Source of the DNA: Acidobacteriaceae bacterium KBS 83
Lineage (GTDB): Bacteria; Acidobacteriota; Terriglobia; Terriglobales; Acidobacteriaceae
DNA: 64,000 bases
Assembly: GCA_000381585.1 (NCBI GenBank)
Contig: KB906734.1
Location: 434,001 to 498,000, forward strand
Reading direction: 5' to 3'
The number at the start of each line of letters is the position of its first letter. The stretch's first letter is position 1. Positions 35,792-44,542 of the stretch are shown piece by piece. The translations under genes were made by a program, and so were the position numbers. A model generated the notes under the pieces. The model had not been told where the DNA came from. It saw nothing but the letters and a program-made list of their open reading frames with translations, and searched no databases.

Positions 35792-36808
35792 TTAGCAAAA
35801 TCGCTTTGGATGGCGCCGCATGTCTTTCTCGACGGCGTTCCACTTCTTCCTGATTTGGCGTGCGCGGTGGATATCGGTCTGAAGTTCAAGGAAAACGAGC
35901 TCCTTTTGGAGTTTGCGGTAGCTGCGCAGGCGCTCCGGGTCGAGTGCGGCTTCGCGAACCGCGCAACCGGGTTCCTGGTTGTGGCTGCAGTCGCGAAAGC
36001 GGCACTGCCGGGACAAGTCGACGATATCGGCGAAGGTGGAATCGACGCGCTCGGGATCGGCCCAGAGTTGCAGTTCGCGCAGACCGGGCAAGTCCATGAG
36101 GAGCCAGTTGCCGGGCATGCGGATGAGCTCGCGATGGGTGGTGGTGTGGCGGCCTTTGCTGTCGGATTCGCGCACATCGGTCGTGCGCTGCCGCCCTTCG
36201 CCGAGCAGCGCATTCACGATGGTCGACTTGCCCGCGCCGGAGGAGCCGATGAGGGCCGCGGTCTGGTAGAGCTCGACACTGCGGGAGATTGCCTCGAGGC
36301 CCCATTGCTCGAGAGCGCTGAGGGCAAATACGGGGACCCCGAGAACGTGTCGTTCGGTCAGCCGAACGACGTCTGCGAGATCGCCACGCAGATCTGCCTT
36401 GTTGAGCAGGACGACGGGACGGGCGCCGCTCTGATGCGCGAGGACGAGGTAGCGTTCAAGGCGGCGCGGGTTGTAGTCGCGATCGAGTCCGCTGACGATG
36501 AACAGGATATCCATGTTCGCGGCGAGTACCTGCTCACGCATGCGCTTGCCAGCTTCCTTGCGGGAGAGCTGCGTGCGCCGGGGCAGAACCTCGGTGATGA
36601 TGCTTCCCTCTCGCAGGATGACCCAGTCGCCGACGCAGGGCGGGTCGTGGTCAAGATGACGAAGGTGGCCGCTGATGGTTGCCATGACTTCGCCGGTTGT
36701 TGTCCAGACGATGTGGTGGTCGCGGTGGACCAATGCCACGCGGCCGCATGCGGGATCAGGCGTTGCGTGGGGCGCGAAGTGCGCCCAGCCTGCTTCTTCG
36801 AAATTCAT
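35792..36808 (-). CDS. rsgA: Small ribosomal subunit biogenesis GTPase RsgA
   Basis: A 338-residue circularly permuted GTPase that helps 30S maturation. An N-terminal OB fold (DWVILREGSIITEVLPRRTQLSRKEAGK) is followed by LNKADL (G4), then GSSGAGKSTIVNALLG (G1), TDVRESDSKGRHTTTHREL (G2), and DLPGLREL (G3). The C-terminal zinc knuckle is CRFRDCSHNQEPGCAVREA (C-x5-C-x-H-x5-C). The order G4-G1-G2-G3 is diagnostic. The start at ATG 36808 has GAGGA upstream; an in-frame ATG at 36853 is possible. Confidence 0.95.
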   Translation of the reverse strand: MNFEEAGWAHFAPHATPDPACGRVALVHRDHHIVWTTTGEVMATISGHLRHLDHDPPCVGDWVILREGSIITEVLPRRTQLSRKEAGKRMREQVLAANMDILFIVSGLDRDYNPRRLERYLVLAHQSGARPVVLLNKADLRGDLADVVRLTERHVLGVPVFALSALEQWGLEAISRSVELYQTAALIGSSGAGKSTIVNALLGEGRQRTTDVRESDSKGRHTTTHRELIRMPGNWLLMDLPGLRELQLWADPERVDSTFADIVDLSRQCRFRDCSHNQEPGCAVREAALDPERLRSYRKLQKELVFLELQTDIHRARQIRKKWNAVEKDMRRHPKRFC

Positions 36809-37142
36809 GTCTAAATCCTCTTTTTTGGGAAGCCTCTTTGTGGTGAGAGGCACACATCTGCTGCGCTACCGATGGGACCGGCAGCGATCGAGACGAGAGG
36901 GTTAGACAGAGACGGTCATAGGCAAGGAGCTTACGGCGCAAGCCTGGCGGGATGGTATCAGTTTCGGATGGCGATGGACTACGAGAGAGCACAATTCCAA
37001 GCCCTGCACTGCTGGGGCAGGGGACAACGGCTTCGGATAACGGTTTCGCGGTGCGATTTGCGATGTTATACCGCAACTTGCGCCGGTGGCGCGGCGTCTG
37101 GATACGCAGGTTCTTCGAATACAGGCTTCTTCGAGGTGCTTC
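36809..37142. other. Intergenic region between rsgA and the His-rich exported protein
   Basis: A 334-bp divergent gap. I find no gene; it should hold promoters for rsgA (minus) and the secreted protein (plus), but no motif stands out. Confidence 0.4.
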
Positions 37143-37892
37143 ATGGTCGTTCGCTCGCGCACAGCCTTTGCATTGCTCTGCCTGGCTCTCGGAACGGCAG
37201 GAGTCTTTCTGCGGCACCATCTGGCGCCACGGCCCGCTCTGGCTGCGGCCGAGCTGCCGAATGTCGGGATGGCGCGCATGGCAGGCCACATGTATATGAC
37301 ATCGCCGCGACCGCAGCAGCCGGGCGATCAGCAGAAGGCAGATGCCGTTGTGGCAGCGGCGAAGCAGGCAATGGCGCCGTACGAGGACTATCGCAAGGCG
37401 CTGGCAGACGGCTACACGATCTTTCTGCCCGAGGTTCCACAGCCGCAGTATCACTTTACGAAGCGTGAGTATGCATTCTCGGCTGCGTTTCATTTCGATC
37501 CGCTGAAGCCGACCTCGCTGCTTTACAAGAAGACCGCGGACGGCGGCTACAGGCTGATCGGGGCGATGTACACGAACCGTGTGAACGCGACGGAAGATGA
37601 ATTGAACGAGCGGATTCCGCTAAGCATTGCCCACTGGCACCAACACATCAATTTCTGCAAGGCTCCGGCGGGACAGAAGGCAGCGTACTTCGGACCCGAC
37701 GCCAGGTTCGGGCTGCGCGGCTCGATCACGACGAAGGAAGCTTGCGACGCAGCGGGCGGGGAGTTTCATCCCCACCTGTTTGGATGGATGGTGCACGTGT
37801 ATCCGTATGAGACGGACTCAAAGAAGATCTGGTCCGTCGACGATGACGACCAGGGACACGACAACATGGACCAATCGGCAATGCCAGGATGA
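37143..37892 (+). CDS. Exported His-rich protein, family not recognised
   Basis: A 249-residue protein with an N-terminal signal/anchor (RTAFALLCLALGTAGVF). The mature part has MARMAGHMYMTSPRPQQP, then a helix-rich stretch, then YHFTKREYAFSAAFHFDP. Conserved-looking His/Trp patches are IAHWHQHINFC and EFHPHLFGWMVHVYPYE near residues 160-235. These clusters of His, plus Met-rich HMYM, suggest metal (copper?) binding, but I know no family name. ATG 37143 has GAGGTG 4 nt upstream; an ATG at 37086 lies in frame further up. Confidence 0.65.
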   Translation: MVVRSRTAFALLCLALGTAGVFLRHHLAPRPALAAAELPNVGMARMAGHMYMTSPRPQQPGDQQKADAVVAAAKQAMAPYEDYRKALADGYTIFLPEVPQPQYHFTKREYAFSAAFHFDPLKPTSLLYKKTADGGYRLIGAMYTNRVNATEDELNERIPLSIAHWHQHINFCKAPAGQKAAYFGPDARFGLRGSITTKEACDAAGGEFHPHLFGWMVHVYPYETDSKKIWSVDDDDQGHDNMDQSAMPG

Positions 37893-37956
37893 AGATGAAC
37901 TAGACGCAGCGCGCTGTTTTTGTGCGCGCGTTCAGTCCGCACCGCCAGCGGGTGAG

Positions 37957-38403
37957 CTAGCTCCCGGTATCGAGATGAAAGGATTGCGTGTATGGCTCGA
38001 CCGGATAGCCCTTCGCCTTCCAGCCGTCCAGACCCCCCTGAAGAAATTTGATTCGCGAGAGGTTCCTGGCGAGCGCTTTGCGTAGGACAGACCGGCTGGT
38101 CTTTTCGCTGGGACAGGTGCAGTAGACGATTGTGTCCTTGTCCTGCGGAATGAGGTTGGGGTTCTTAAGCACCTCTCTGGGCGTGATGCGTTTTGCGCCA
38201 GGAATGATTTCGGAAGCGACCAGGAGGTCGAGCGGCAGACGTACATCGAAGATCAATGTCTCCTGCTTCCCTGCCAGCAATGCATGAAGTGCTTCCGGGG
38301 TGATGCTGTACTGATCCAGCAGACGCCGGTCTCTTGCACGCTTGATCCAGTAAACGACTCCCAGGACGACGGCGACACCAACGATGATGAGCGTCAGAAT
38401 CAT
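37957..38403 (-). CDS. Membrane-anchored rhodanese-domain protein
   Basis: A 148-residue protein with one N-terminal helix (MILTLIIVGVAVVLGVVYWI) and a single rhodanese domain: LIFDVRLPLDLLVASEIIPGA, then IVYCTCPSEKTSRSVLRKA, with the active-site Cys in YCTCPSEKTS, and IKFLQGGLDGWKAKGYPVE at the end. Rhodaneses transfer sulfane sulfur to thiols; the second Cys of CTC could form a disulfide with it. Probably faces the cytosol or periplasm as a sulfur carrier; the substrate is unknown. Confidence 0.85.
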   Translation of the reverse strand: MILTLIIVGVAVVLGVVYWIKRARDRRLLDQYSITPEALHALLAGKQETLIFDVRLPLDLLVASEIIPGAKRITPREVLKNPNLIPQDKDTIVYCTCPSEKTSRSVLRKALARNLSRIKFLQGGLDGWKAKGYPVEPYTQSFHLDTGS

Positions 38404-38571
38404 CTCTGCACATCCACGGCAATTCGGGCGGCCTGGACTGTTCGACCAGACTGCTTGGTTGAAGATTCACCAGACGGGCTGAGGATTCAGGGATGTGGTG
38501 AATGAACCGTCCAGGCGAAGATTGTGGAAGTGATTGAAACCGCGGGTACCAAGCCCGGCGCCTTCAAATGG

Positions 38572-40962
38572 CTATGACTTTTTCATACGGGCGACGGCCG
38601 CTTGATAGGCGGCGTCATCGCGCAGGCTATTCCATCCTTGATCCTGTCCAATTTCATCCGGGTCAGCATATCCGTGATCGATAGCGAGATGTAGGTCTGT
38701 CAACGCTTTGGCGCGTTTGCCCTGCGCGGCTTCTACGGTGGCGATGTTGTACCATGCGTAGGCGATTTCAGGGTGATGCTCCCCCAGGATTCTGATCTCG
38801 CCTTCGAGCGCCTGCCGGTACAGGGTTTCGGCCTCGCCGTAGCGCTTCTCCGCGAGGAGGATATTACCGAGGTTCGCCATGGCGAATTGCGTCTCCTGGT
38901 GATCCGGACCGAGTACACGGAGACGACCGGCGAGCGCCTCCCGCTGCAAGATCTCTGCTTCATGCAGCTTGCCCTCGCTCATCAACGTATCCGCGAGATT
39001 ACCCAGGGCAAGCAGAACGCTTGGGTGATCGTTGCCCTGGACGCGGCGGCCGATCTCGAGCCCTTGCCGCTGCAAGCTCTCCGCCTCCGCGAATCTGCCG
39101 AGTCTGAAGTACACACGGGCGAGGTTCTGCATGGTACTGACCGTATCGGGATGATCGGCGCCGAGTTCCTTCAGCCGGCGGCGGTACAGTTCCTCGTCCA
39201 GGGCCGCTTCTTTCTCATAGTTCCTCAATCCGTCATACGCGATGGCCAATGTATGCAGTGCTGACAGTGATTCGGGACTACTGGGGCCTGATACACGATC
39301 CATTGACTGCACAACTTGTGTCAGAAGCTTTTCAGCGTCGGCATAGCGGCCTTCTTCAAAGAGGACCGTGCCGAGACCGCTTTTTGTACGAAGCGTGTCG
39401 ATATCGTCTGCGCCGAAAGCCTGCTCCTGCTTCTGAATCGTTTCCCGGTAGAGCTTTTCGGAGTCAGAAAAATGGGCCTGCTTTTGCAGGATTGCAGCCA
39501 GGAGTTGTTGAGAAGAGAGCGTCTCGCGATGGCTTGGTCCAAGCACGCGGTGTTGAAGAGCGATTGCCTTTTCGATCAGTTGCCTCGCAGGATCGTACAG
39601 TCCAAGTCCCTCGTAGACCCGGCTCATCGTAACCATCAATCGCGCCTGGAGGTACGGTTGCGACGCGAGATCGACATCGATCCGACGAGCACCGCCATCG
39701 AGAATTTCGCGTGCTGTGATTTTGTTACCGCGCGACTGATCGGGATCTGCAACCTTGAAGGTGCCCACGAGGAAGTCGGAAACCCGTTCGGCAGCCGTGG
39801 CCTCTCGGTTTGCGCGATCGCGCTCGCGCGCAATGCGAATCGATCCGACAACCAGGGATGCGATCAGCGCACATGTAGCTACGGCGACTGCAAGCGATGC
39901 GGTTACGATGATGCGGTGCCGGCGAACGAATTTGCGGGCACCATAAGCCAGGGAAGGAGCAACTGCCAGGACAGGCTCATTGCGGAGATATCGCTCGACG
40001 TCAGCCGCGAGATCGGAAGGAGAACCATAACGCCTGGACGGGTCCTTTTCGAGGGCCTTCAAAACGATGGAATCCAGGTCGCCCTTTAGCTTCTTTGCCA
40101 GGTCACCTGGTTCGGTGCGGCGATTGCGGGCCGCGATTGGGCTGCCAGCAGAGATTCGAACCTTGGTACTTGGACGCGGCGCATCCTCTTCGCGTATGCG
40201 GCGGAAGACCTCGTGGAAGGCGAGGTCGCGACCTTCCGTAACGCCCAGCGGCAGAGCGCCAACAAGGAGCTCATAGAGGACGACGCCAAGAGAATAGACA
40301 TCCGTCCGGGTGTCGACCGCCTCCGCTCGAAAGGCCGCCTGTTCGGGGCTCATGTATTCGGGCGTTCCGACAGGCCCATGGACCGTAAGTATCGTTTCCT
40401 CGGTCAGGTCCGGGGAGACTGCCTTGGCGATGCCGAAGTCGATGATTTTGGGGACCGGCTTTCCATCGACTTGCGTGGTGAGGATGTTAGAGGGCTTCAG
40501 ATCGCGGTGGATCATGGCCTTCTGGTGAGCGTGCTGCACGCCGCTGCATACCTGCACAAAGAGCTGCAGTCGCTCGCGTATGGAGAGCCGATGATTGTCG
40601 CAGTAGAGCGTGATCGGCACGCCGGCAACATACTCCATCACGAAGTAAGGCAGGCCTTCCGCGGTCGCGCCGGCGTCGAACACTTTGGCGATGGCGGGAT
40701 GGTCCATGAGCGCGAGGGCCTGCCGCTCTAATTCAAAGCGAGCCATGATCTCGCGCGTGTTCATGCCGGCTTTGATCAGTTTCAGCGCAACGCGGCGGCG
40801 TACTGGATGTTGTTGATCGGCGAGCCAGACCTCACCCATGCCGCCCTGACCAATAGGTTCCAGAAGGTGATACGGCCCGATCACCTGCGGGGAAGCCGGC
40901 TCGCCAGGCAATCCTTTGCCGTGCGGCTCGAGAGTGGTCGGCGGTGAGGGCTCTTCTGGCAA
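38572..40962 (-). CDS. Serine/threonine protein kinase with TPR repeats
   Basis: A 796-residue membrane kinase. The Hanks kinase domain (about residues 28-330) is complete: GQGGMGEVW (38-46), ALK with Lys61, HRDLKPSN (152-159), DFG (175-177) and GTPEYMSPEQA (199-209). A membrane helix is at about 351-374 (IIVTASLAVAVATCALIASLVVGSI). The rest of the protein, about 400 residues, is a run of 42-residue TPRs (for example EKLYRETIQKQEQAFGADDIDTLRTKSGLGTVLFEEGRYADAEKLL, the TPR_10/12 type). The TPRs face the periplasm, probably sensing or scaffolding. Monocistronic. Confidence 0.93.
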   Translation of the reverse strand: MPEEPSPPTTLEPHGKGLPGEPASPQVIGPYHLLEPIGQGGMGEVWLADQQHPVRRRVALKLIKAGMNTREIMARFELERQALALMDHPAIAKVFDAGATAEGLPYFVMEYVAGVPITLYCDNHRLSIRERLQLFVQVCSGVQHAHQKAMIHRDLKPSNILTTQVDGKPVPKIIDFGIAKAVSPDLTEETILTVHGPVGTPEYMSPEQAAFRAEAVDTRTDVYSLGVVLYELLVGALPLGVTEGRDLAFHEVFRRIREEDAPRPSTKVRISAGSPIAARNRRTEPGDLAKKLKGDLDSIVLKALEKDPSRRYGSPSDLAADVERYLRNEPVLAVAPSLAYGARKFVRRHRIIVTASLAVAVATCALIASLVVGSIRIARERDRANREATAAERVSDFLVGTFKVADPDQSRGNKITAREILDGGARRIDVDLASQPYLQARLMVTMSRVYEGLGLYDPARQLIEKAIALQHRVLGPSHRETLSSQQLLAAILQKQAHFSDSEKLYRETIQKQEQAFGADDIDTLRTKSGLGTVLFEEGRYADAEKLLTQVVQSMDRVSGPSSPESLSALHTLAIAYDGLRNYEKEAALDEELYRRRLKELGADHPDTVSTMQNLARVYFRLGRFAEAESLQRQGLEIGRRVQGNDHPSVLLALGNLADTLMSEGKLHEAEILQREALAGRLRVLGPDHQETQFAMANLGNILLAEKRYGEAETLYRQALEGEIRILGEHHPEIAYAWYNIATVEAAQGKRAKALTDLHLAIDHGYADPDEIGQDQGWNSLRDDAAYQAAVARMKKS

Positions 40963-41032
40963 GGCACACGTCCAGTTGCGGCTGGATTATACCGCTCGGG
41001 CCATTCCCTACAAGGGCGAAGGATGCACCCGC

Positions 41033-43474
41033 CTATTCAGTGCGGAGAGCCTGTACGGGATCGATGCGTGTGGCGCGGATGGCCGGCACCAGGCTGGCGA
41101 GGGCGCCGGTGAACAGTAGGACGGTAGCCGCGACGACGGCGATGCCGATATTGAATTCGCCGACACCGAAGAGAAGTCCGCTGATAGCACGGGCAGCGAG
41201 CGCAGCCACGGCGATGCCGGAGATGGTGCCAAGCAGGACGGGGGTGACGCCGTCTTCAAGTATGAGGCGGTAGATCTGCACGGGCTGAGCGCCGAGCGCG
41301 ATGCGGATGCCGAGTTCGCGCGTGCGTTGCAATGCAGAGTAGGCGACAACGCCGTAGATGCCGAGCGCGGCGAGCACGAGCGCGCAGGCGGCGAAGGCGA
41401 GCAGCAGATGAAGCTGGAAGTTGCGCGCGGCGAGCGAGCCGTCGACGATGGTTGCCATGGTGCGGACTTCGGGCACAGGGACCTGGGCGTCGATGCTCCA
41501 GATCGCTTTGCGGATGGCATCCGCGCTCGCTGCGGGGTCGTTCTCAGTACGGATGACGAAAGACCCGTTCTGGTTGGTGCGGTAGGTGAGCGGCACGTAG
41601 ACCATGGCGGGAGCTTGTTTGCTGAGATCCAGCGTGCGAACGTCTCCGACGATGCCAATGACCTGGATGGGCTTTTCATCGGGATCCCCGCGACTGAAGA
41701 ACTGGCCGACGGGATTCTGGTTGTGCCATGTGACACGCGCTGTGCGTTCCGAGATGATAGCGACGTTTTTGCCGAGGTCATCGCGAGTAAGAAAGCGGCC
41801 GGCGAGCAGCGGAATCTGCATGGTCTCGAAGTAGCCGGGACTGATCCAACGGAAGCTGGCAGCGGGGCGCGACCACATCGGGCGTGTGTCGGCAGGTATG
41901 GATATGATGTCGCCCCATTGGTCGCCCGCGAGCGGGAGCACGCTGATGACACCGGCCGAGCTGACCCCGGGTATCTGACGGAAACGGTCCAGAGAGTTTT
42001 TGTAGAACGCTTCGCGCGTTTGCGGCGTGTCGTATTGGTGCCGGGGAAGTACGACGGTGGCGCTGATGACGTGCTCGGTGGTGAAGCCGCGATCGACGCG
42101 TAGCAGGCGATAGAGGCTGAGCAGGAACATGCCGGCGAGGACAACCAAAGTGATACTGGCGGCGACCTCTCCGACGACCAGCACGCGGCGCACCCGCTTA
42201 CCGCCCGTAGATTCTGAAGCAGTGCGGCCTTCAGCGCGCAGCGCCTGCTGGGGATGGCTGCGAACGAAACGGGCCGCAGGCAACAGGCCGCAGAGGAGGG
42301 CGCAGAGCAGTGAGGCGCCGATGGCAAAGAGGACCAGCGGCGCATCCATGCGCAGCGGATGCAGCAGGGGGAGGGCCGAGGGGAGGGCATGGGCAATCGA
42401 GGGGAGAGCTGCGGTCGCGAGCAGGAGCCCGAGCAGGCAGCCGACGGCCGAGAGCAGGAGCGGTTCTGCAACTGCACTGCGCACCAATTGCGCGGGGCTG
42501 GCACCCATCGCGGAGCGGACGGCGGCCTCATGCTCGCGGCTGGCGGCGCGGGCGAGCAACAAATTGGTGATGTTGACGCAGCCGATGAGGAGCACGGTGG
42601 ACACGGCGGCGAGGAGCATGAGCAGAGAGTTGCGGCTTGAACCGGTGAAATACTGTTGCAGGCCGGCGATGGTTGCGCCGAGCGTGACGTGATCCGGGGT
42701 CTGGCGGCCGATGGCCTGCTGCATGGTGTTCATCTCCGCGGCAGCCTGCGCGAGGGAAACGCCAGGTTTCAGGCGGGCGATGCCGAAGTAGTTATGGTCG
42801 CCTTCGATTTCGGCGAGTTGCTCCGCGCTCCATCCGAAGGGCACGAAGGCTTCCAGTGGATGATTCGTGCCGCGAAAGTCACCCAGCAGTTGCGGGTTGG
42901 GCAGGGCGAAGCTCGAAGGCAGTACGCCGATTACGGTGTAGGGGCGGCCATCGAGCGGGATGGCGCGACCGATGATGTTGGGATCGCCGGCAAAGCGGCG
43001 GCGCCAGAGACCTTCAGTAAGGATGACAACATCGTGGCCGGGCTGCTCTTCTGCCGGCAGGAGGGTGCGGCCGAGAATGGGCCGCACGCCAAGCAACGAA
43101 AAGAGATTCGCAGTGTGTGGGGCGACACCGATCTGCTCAGGCTGGCCGCCGCCGCCGAGAGGCACCGATTCCGTGCCGATGGCGGCGAAGCCCTGGAAGG
43201 ACTGCGCGTGCTGCCGCCAATAGAGCAAGTGATTGGCATTGACGGGGAGATCGTTGAAGCTGTCCGGACCGGCGTGGACGGTCTCGCGAATGACTACGAG
43301 CTGCTGGGGCTGGGTGTAGTCCGGCAGGCGCAGCAGGACGTTGCGCACGACGGAGAACATGACGATGTTTGCGCCGATGCAGAGGACGAGGGTAAAAAGA
43401 GCGGTCGCGCTAAAGGCCGGGCTTCGGCGCAACTGTCGAAGTGTGAACCGCAGTTCGCTGAGAAGTCCATGCAT
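41033..43474 (-). CDS. ABC transporter permease, ADOP family (MacB/FtsX-like)
   Basis: An 813-residue permease with the acidobacterial duplicated layout: ELRFTLRQLRRSPAFSATALFTLVLCIGANIVMFSVV at the start, a periplasmic MacB_PCD domain, an FtsX block near residue 280-440 (VLLIGCVNITNLLLARAASREHEAAVRSAMGAS), a second MacB_PCD, and a final FtsX block with ALVLAALGIYGVVAYSALQRTRELGIRIALGAQ and SLVPAIRATRIDPVQALRTE. No ATPase gene is next to it. ATG 43474 is the family-typical start; an upstream in-frame start at 43621 is weaker. A 36-bp TGTCC element lies about 200 bp upstream. Confidence 0.9.
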   Translation of the reverse strand: MHGLLSELRFTLRQLRRSPAFSATALFTLVLCIGANIVMFSVVRNVLLRLPDYTQPQQLVVIRETVHAGPDSFNDLPVNANHLLYWRQHAQSFQGFAAIGTESVPLGGGGQPEQIGVAPHTANLFSLLGVRPILGRTLLPAEEQPGHDVVILTEGLWRRRFAGDPNIIGRAIPLDGRPYTVIGVLPSSFALPNPQLLGDFRGTNHPLEAFVPFGWSAEQLAEIEGDHNYFGIARLKPGVSLAQAAAEMNTMQQAIGRQTPDHVTLGATIAGLQQYFTGSSRNSLLMLLAAVSTVLLIGCVNITNLLLARAASREHEAAVRSAMGASPAQLVRSAVAEPLLLSAVGCLLGLLLATAALPSIAHALPSALPLLHPLRMDAPLVLFAIGASLLCALLCGLLPAARFVRSHPQQALRAEGRTASESTGGKRVRRVLVVGEVAASITLVVLAGMFLLSLYRLLRVDRGFTTEHVISATVVLPRHQYDTPQTREAFYKNSLDRFRQIPGVSSAGVISVLPLAGDQWGDIISIPADTRPMWSRPAASFRWISPGYFETMQIPLLAGRFLTRDDLGKNVAIISERTARVTWHNQNPVGQFFSRGDPDEKPIQVIGIVGDVRTLDLSKQAPAMVYVPLTYRTNQNGSFVIRTENDPAASADAIRKAIWSIDAQVPVPEVRTMATIVDGSLAARNFQLHLLLAFAACALVLAALGIYGVVAYSALQRTRELGIRIALGAQPVQIYRLILEDGVTPVLLGTISGIAVAALAARAISGLLFGVGEFNIGIAVVAATVLLFTGALASLVPAIRATRIDPVQALRTE

Positions 43475-43669
43475 GATCGAGATTGTCTCCTGCTGTGTAC
43501 CCGGCATTGCTGCCGTGTCCAGACCGAAGGAGACAAGCTCGCGCGCGACCGCTTTCTCCTTAGGAATGATGAGGTAAATGCACGTTTCCTGCCGGTGCCT
43601 CGCATCGCGCCTGAGTGCCAATTATCAACGACTTCCGTGCAGTCTTTTGATTTTCGCGGCGGGTAGTGA

Positions 43670-43705
43670 TGTCCGCAGACGTTCTGATGTGACCGGATTT
43701 GGACA
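43670..43705 (-). promoter_or_regulatory. TGTCC element, copy A (upstream of ADOP permease)
   Basis: On the minus strand it reads TGTCC-AAA-TCCGG-T-CAC, 14 more bases, then the half-site GGACA, 36 bp in all. On the plus strand the core is the dyad TGACC-N6-GGACA. It lies 196 bp upstream of the permease ATG. A TGGCAC box (complement of 43615-43620) between element and gene looks like a sigma-54 -24 box, but its -12 spacing is off by one. Confidence 0.5.
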
Positions 43706-43788
43706 CCCAGATTTGAAAAGGGGCGCGTTCGCGAGGCGTCCTAACTCAGGCCGCCGGTGCGCTTGCCTGAGCGATTGCGAGTGGCCTT

Positions 43789-44336
43789 TCAATGGCCGGC
43801 TTGCAGCCAGCAGAGCGCGTTGCGCGCGCGGACGCGCATGGCGGGTGTTCCGGTGATGAGCGCCTGATGGAGAAATGGCTCGATCCCGTTGCGCAGGGCC
43901 GGATCTCGACGCGCGAGCAGACCCAGACCTTCGACAGCGGAAGCGCGGACGACGTTGCTTTTGTCTTCACTGAGATGCCAGAGGATTTCGGCAGCGAGTC
44001 GGATTTGCTGGTGAGTGCGGGCTGAGCGCGCGACGACGAGGCCGAGGTGCCAGCGGGTGCGTGATTCGGAGATAGGTATCTCCGCCAGGATCAAGGCCAG
44101 CTCAGCGGCATGCGCGACGAGAAAGGCATCGTCTTTTTCCGTGATGCGGCGAGCTACATCGGCAGCGCGAACGCGCTGCTCCGGATCATTCGTCGAAGCG
44201 CCTGAACGAGTTGGCGCGCGATGCGGCGGCGATCCTGCTGCGCGAGCAGATGCCGTGCCTGCGCGCGGGCGATGGCGAGTCCCCAGCAGGCTGGCTTCAT
44301 CAGATCGTCTTTCAGAGCAGGACGAGTGGCAGGCAT
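43789..44336 (-). pseudogene. HEAT-repeat-like protein, split by a frameshift
   Basis: The start frame (ATG at 44336, MPATRPALKDD) yields AIARAQARHLLAQQDRRRIARQLVQAL, then breaks. The frame one base back continues with NDPEQRVRAADVARRITEKDD, VAHAAELALILAEIPISESRTRWHLGLVVAR, and SNVVRASAVEGLGLLARRDPALRNGIEPFL. Joined, it is about 180 residues of alpha-helical repeats (HEAT/ARM type). The break falls at 44190-44200. It may be a genuine mutation or a base-call error. Function is unknown; proteins of this kind are common, often short, in Acidobacteriaceae. Confidence 0.6.
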
Positions 44337-44494
44337 ACCGGTTTACAGGACCGACGACCATGATTCATTGTATTGGGAGTGCGCGCGCCGTCGGACCGTT
44401 TGACGAACTCTGGGCAGACCCCCGACTTCGCCGTTCTCTCTTCAGCGAGACAGCGGCCCGGCATGACGACACCGAATGGATGATGAAAACGAAG

Positions 44495-44518
44495 AGGCCA
44501 CTCCTTGCGGAGTGGCCT
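44495..44518. terminator. Hairpin terminator (GGCCACTCC family)
   Basis: AGGCCACTCC (44495-44504), loop TTGC, GGAGTGGCCT (44509-44518), then TTCTGTTT. It ends the FG-GAP gene that stops at 44543 on the minus strand, and may block read-through in either direction. Confidence 0.7.
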
Positions 44519-44542
44519 TTCTGTTTGTGTGATGGGAGTGGT

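Noticed and set aside
35810-36814. 334-residue plus-strand frame opposite rsgA
   Set aside because: It is the antisense of a canonical RsgA GTPase with all its motifs.
41008-42531. 507-residue minus-strand frame inside the ADOP permease
   Set aside because: Other frame of a well-supported permease, Ser/Arg/Pro-biased translation typical of a shadow.
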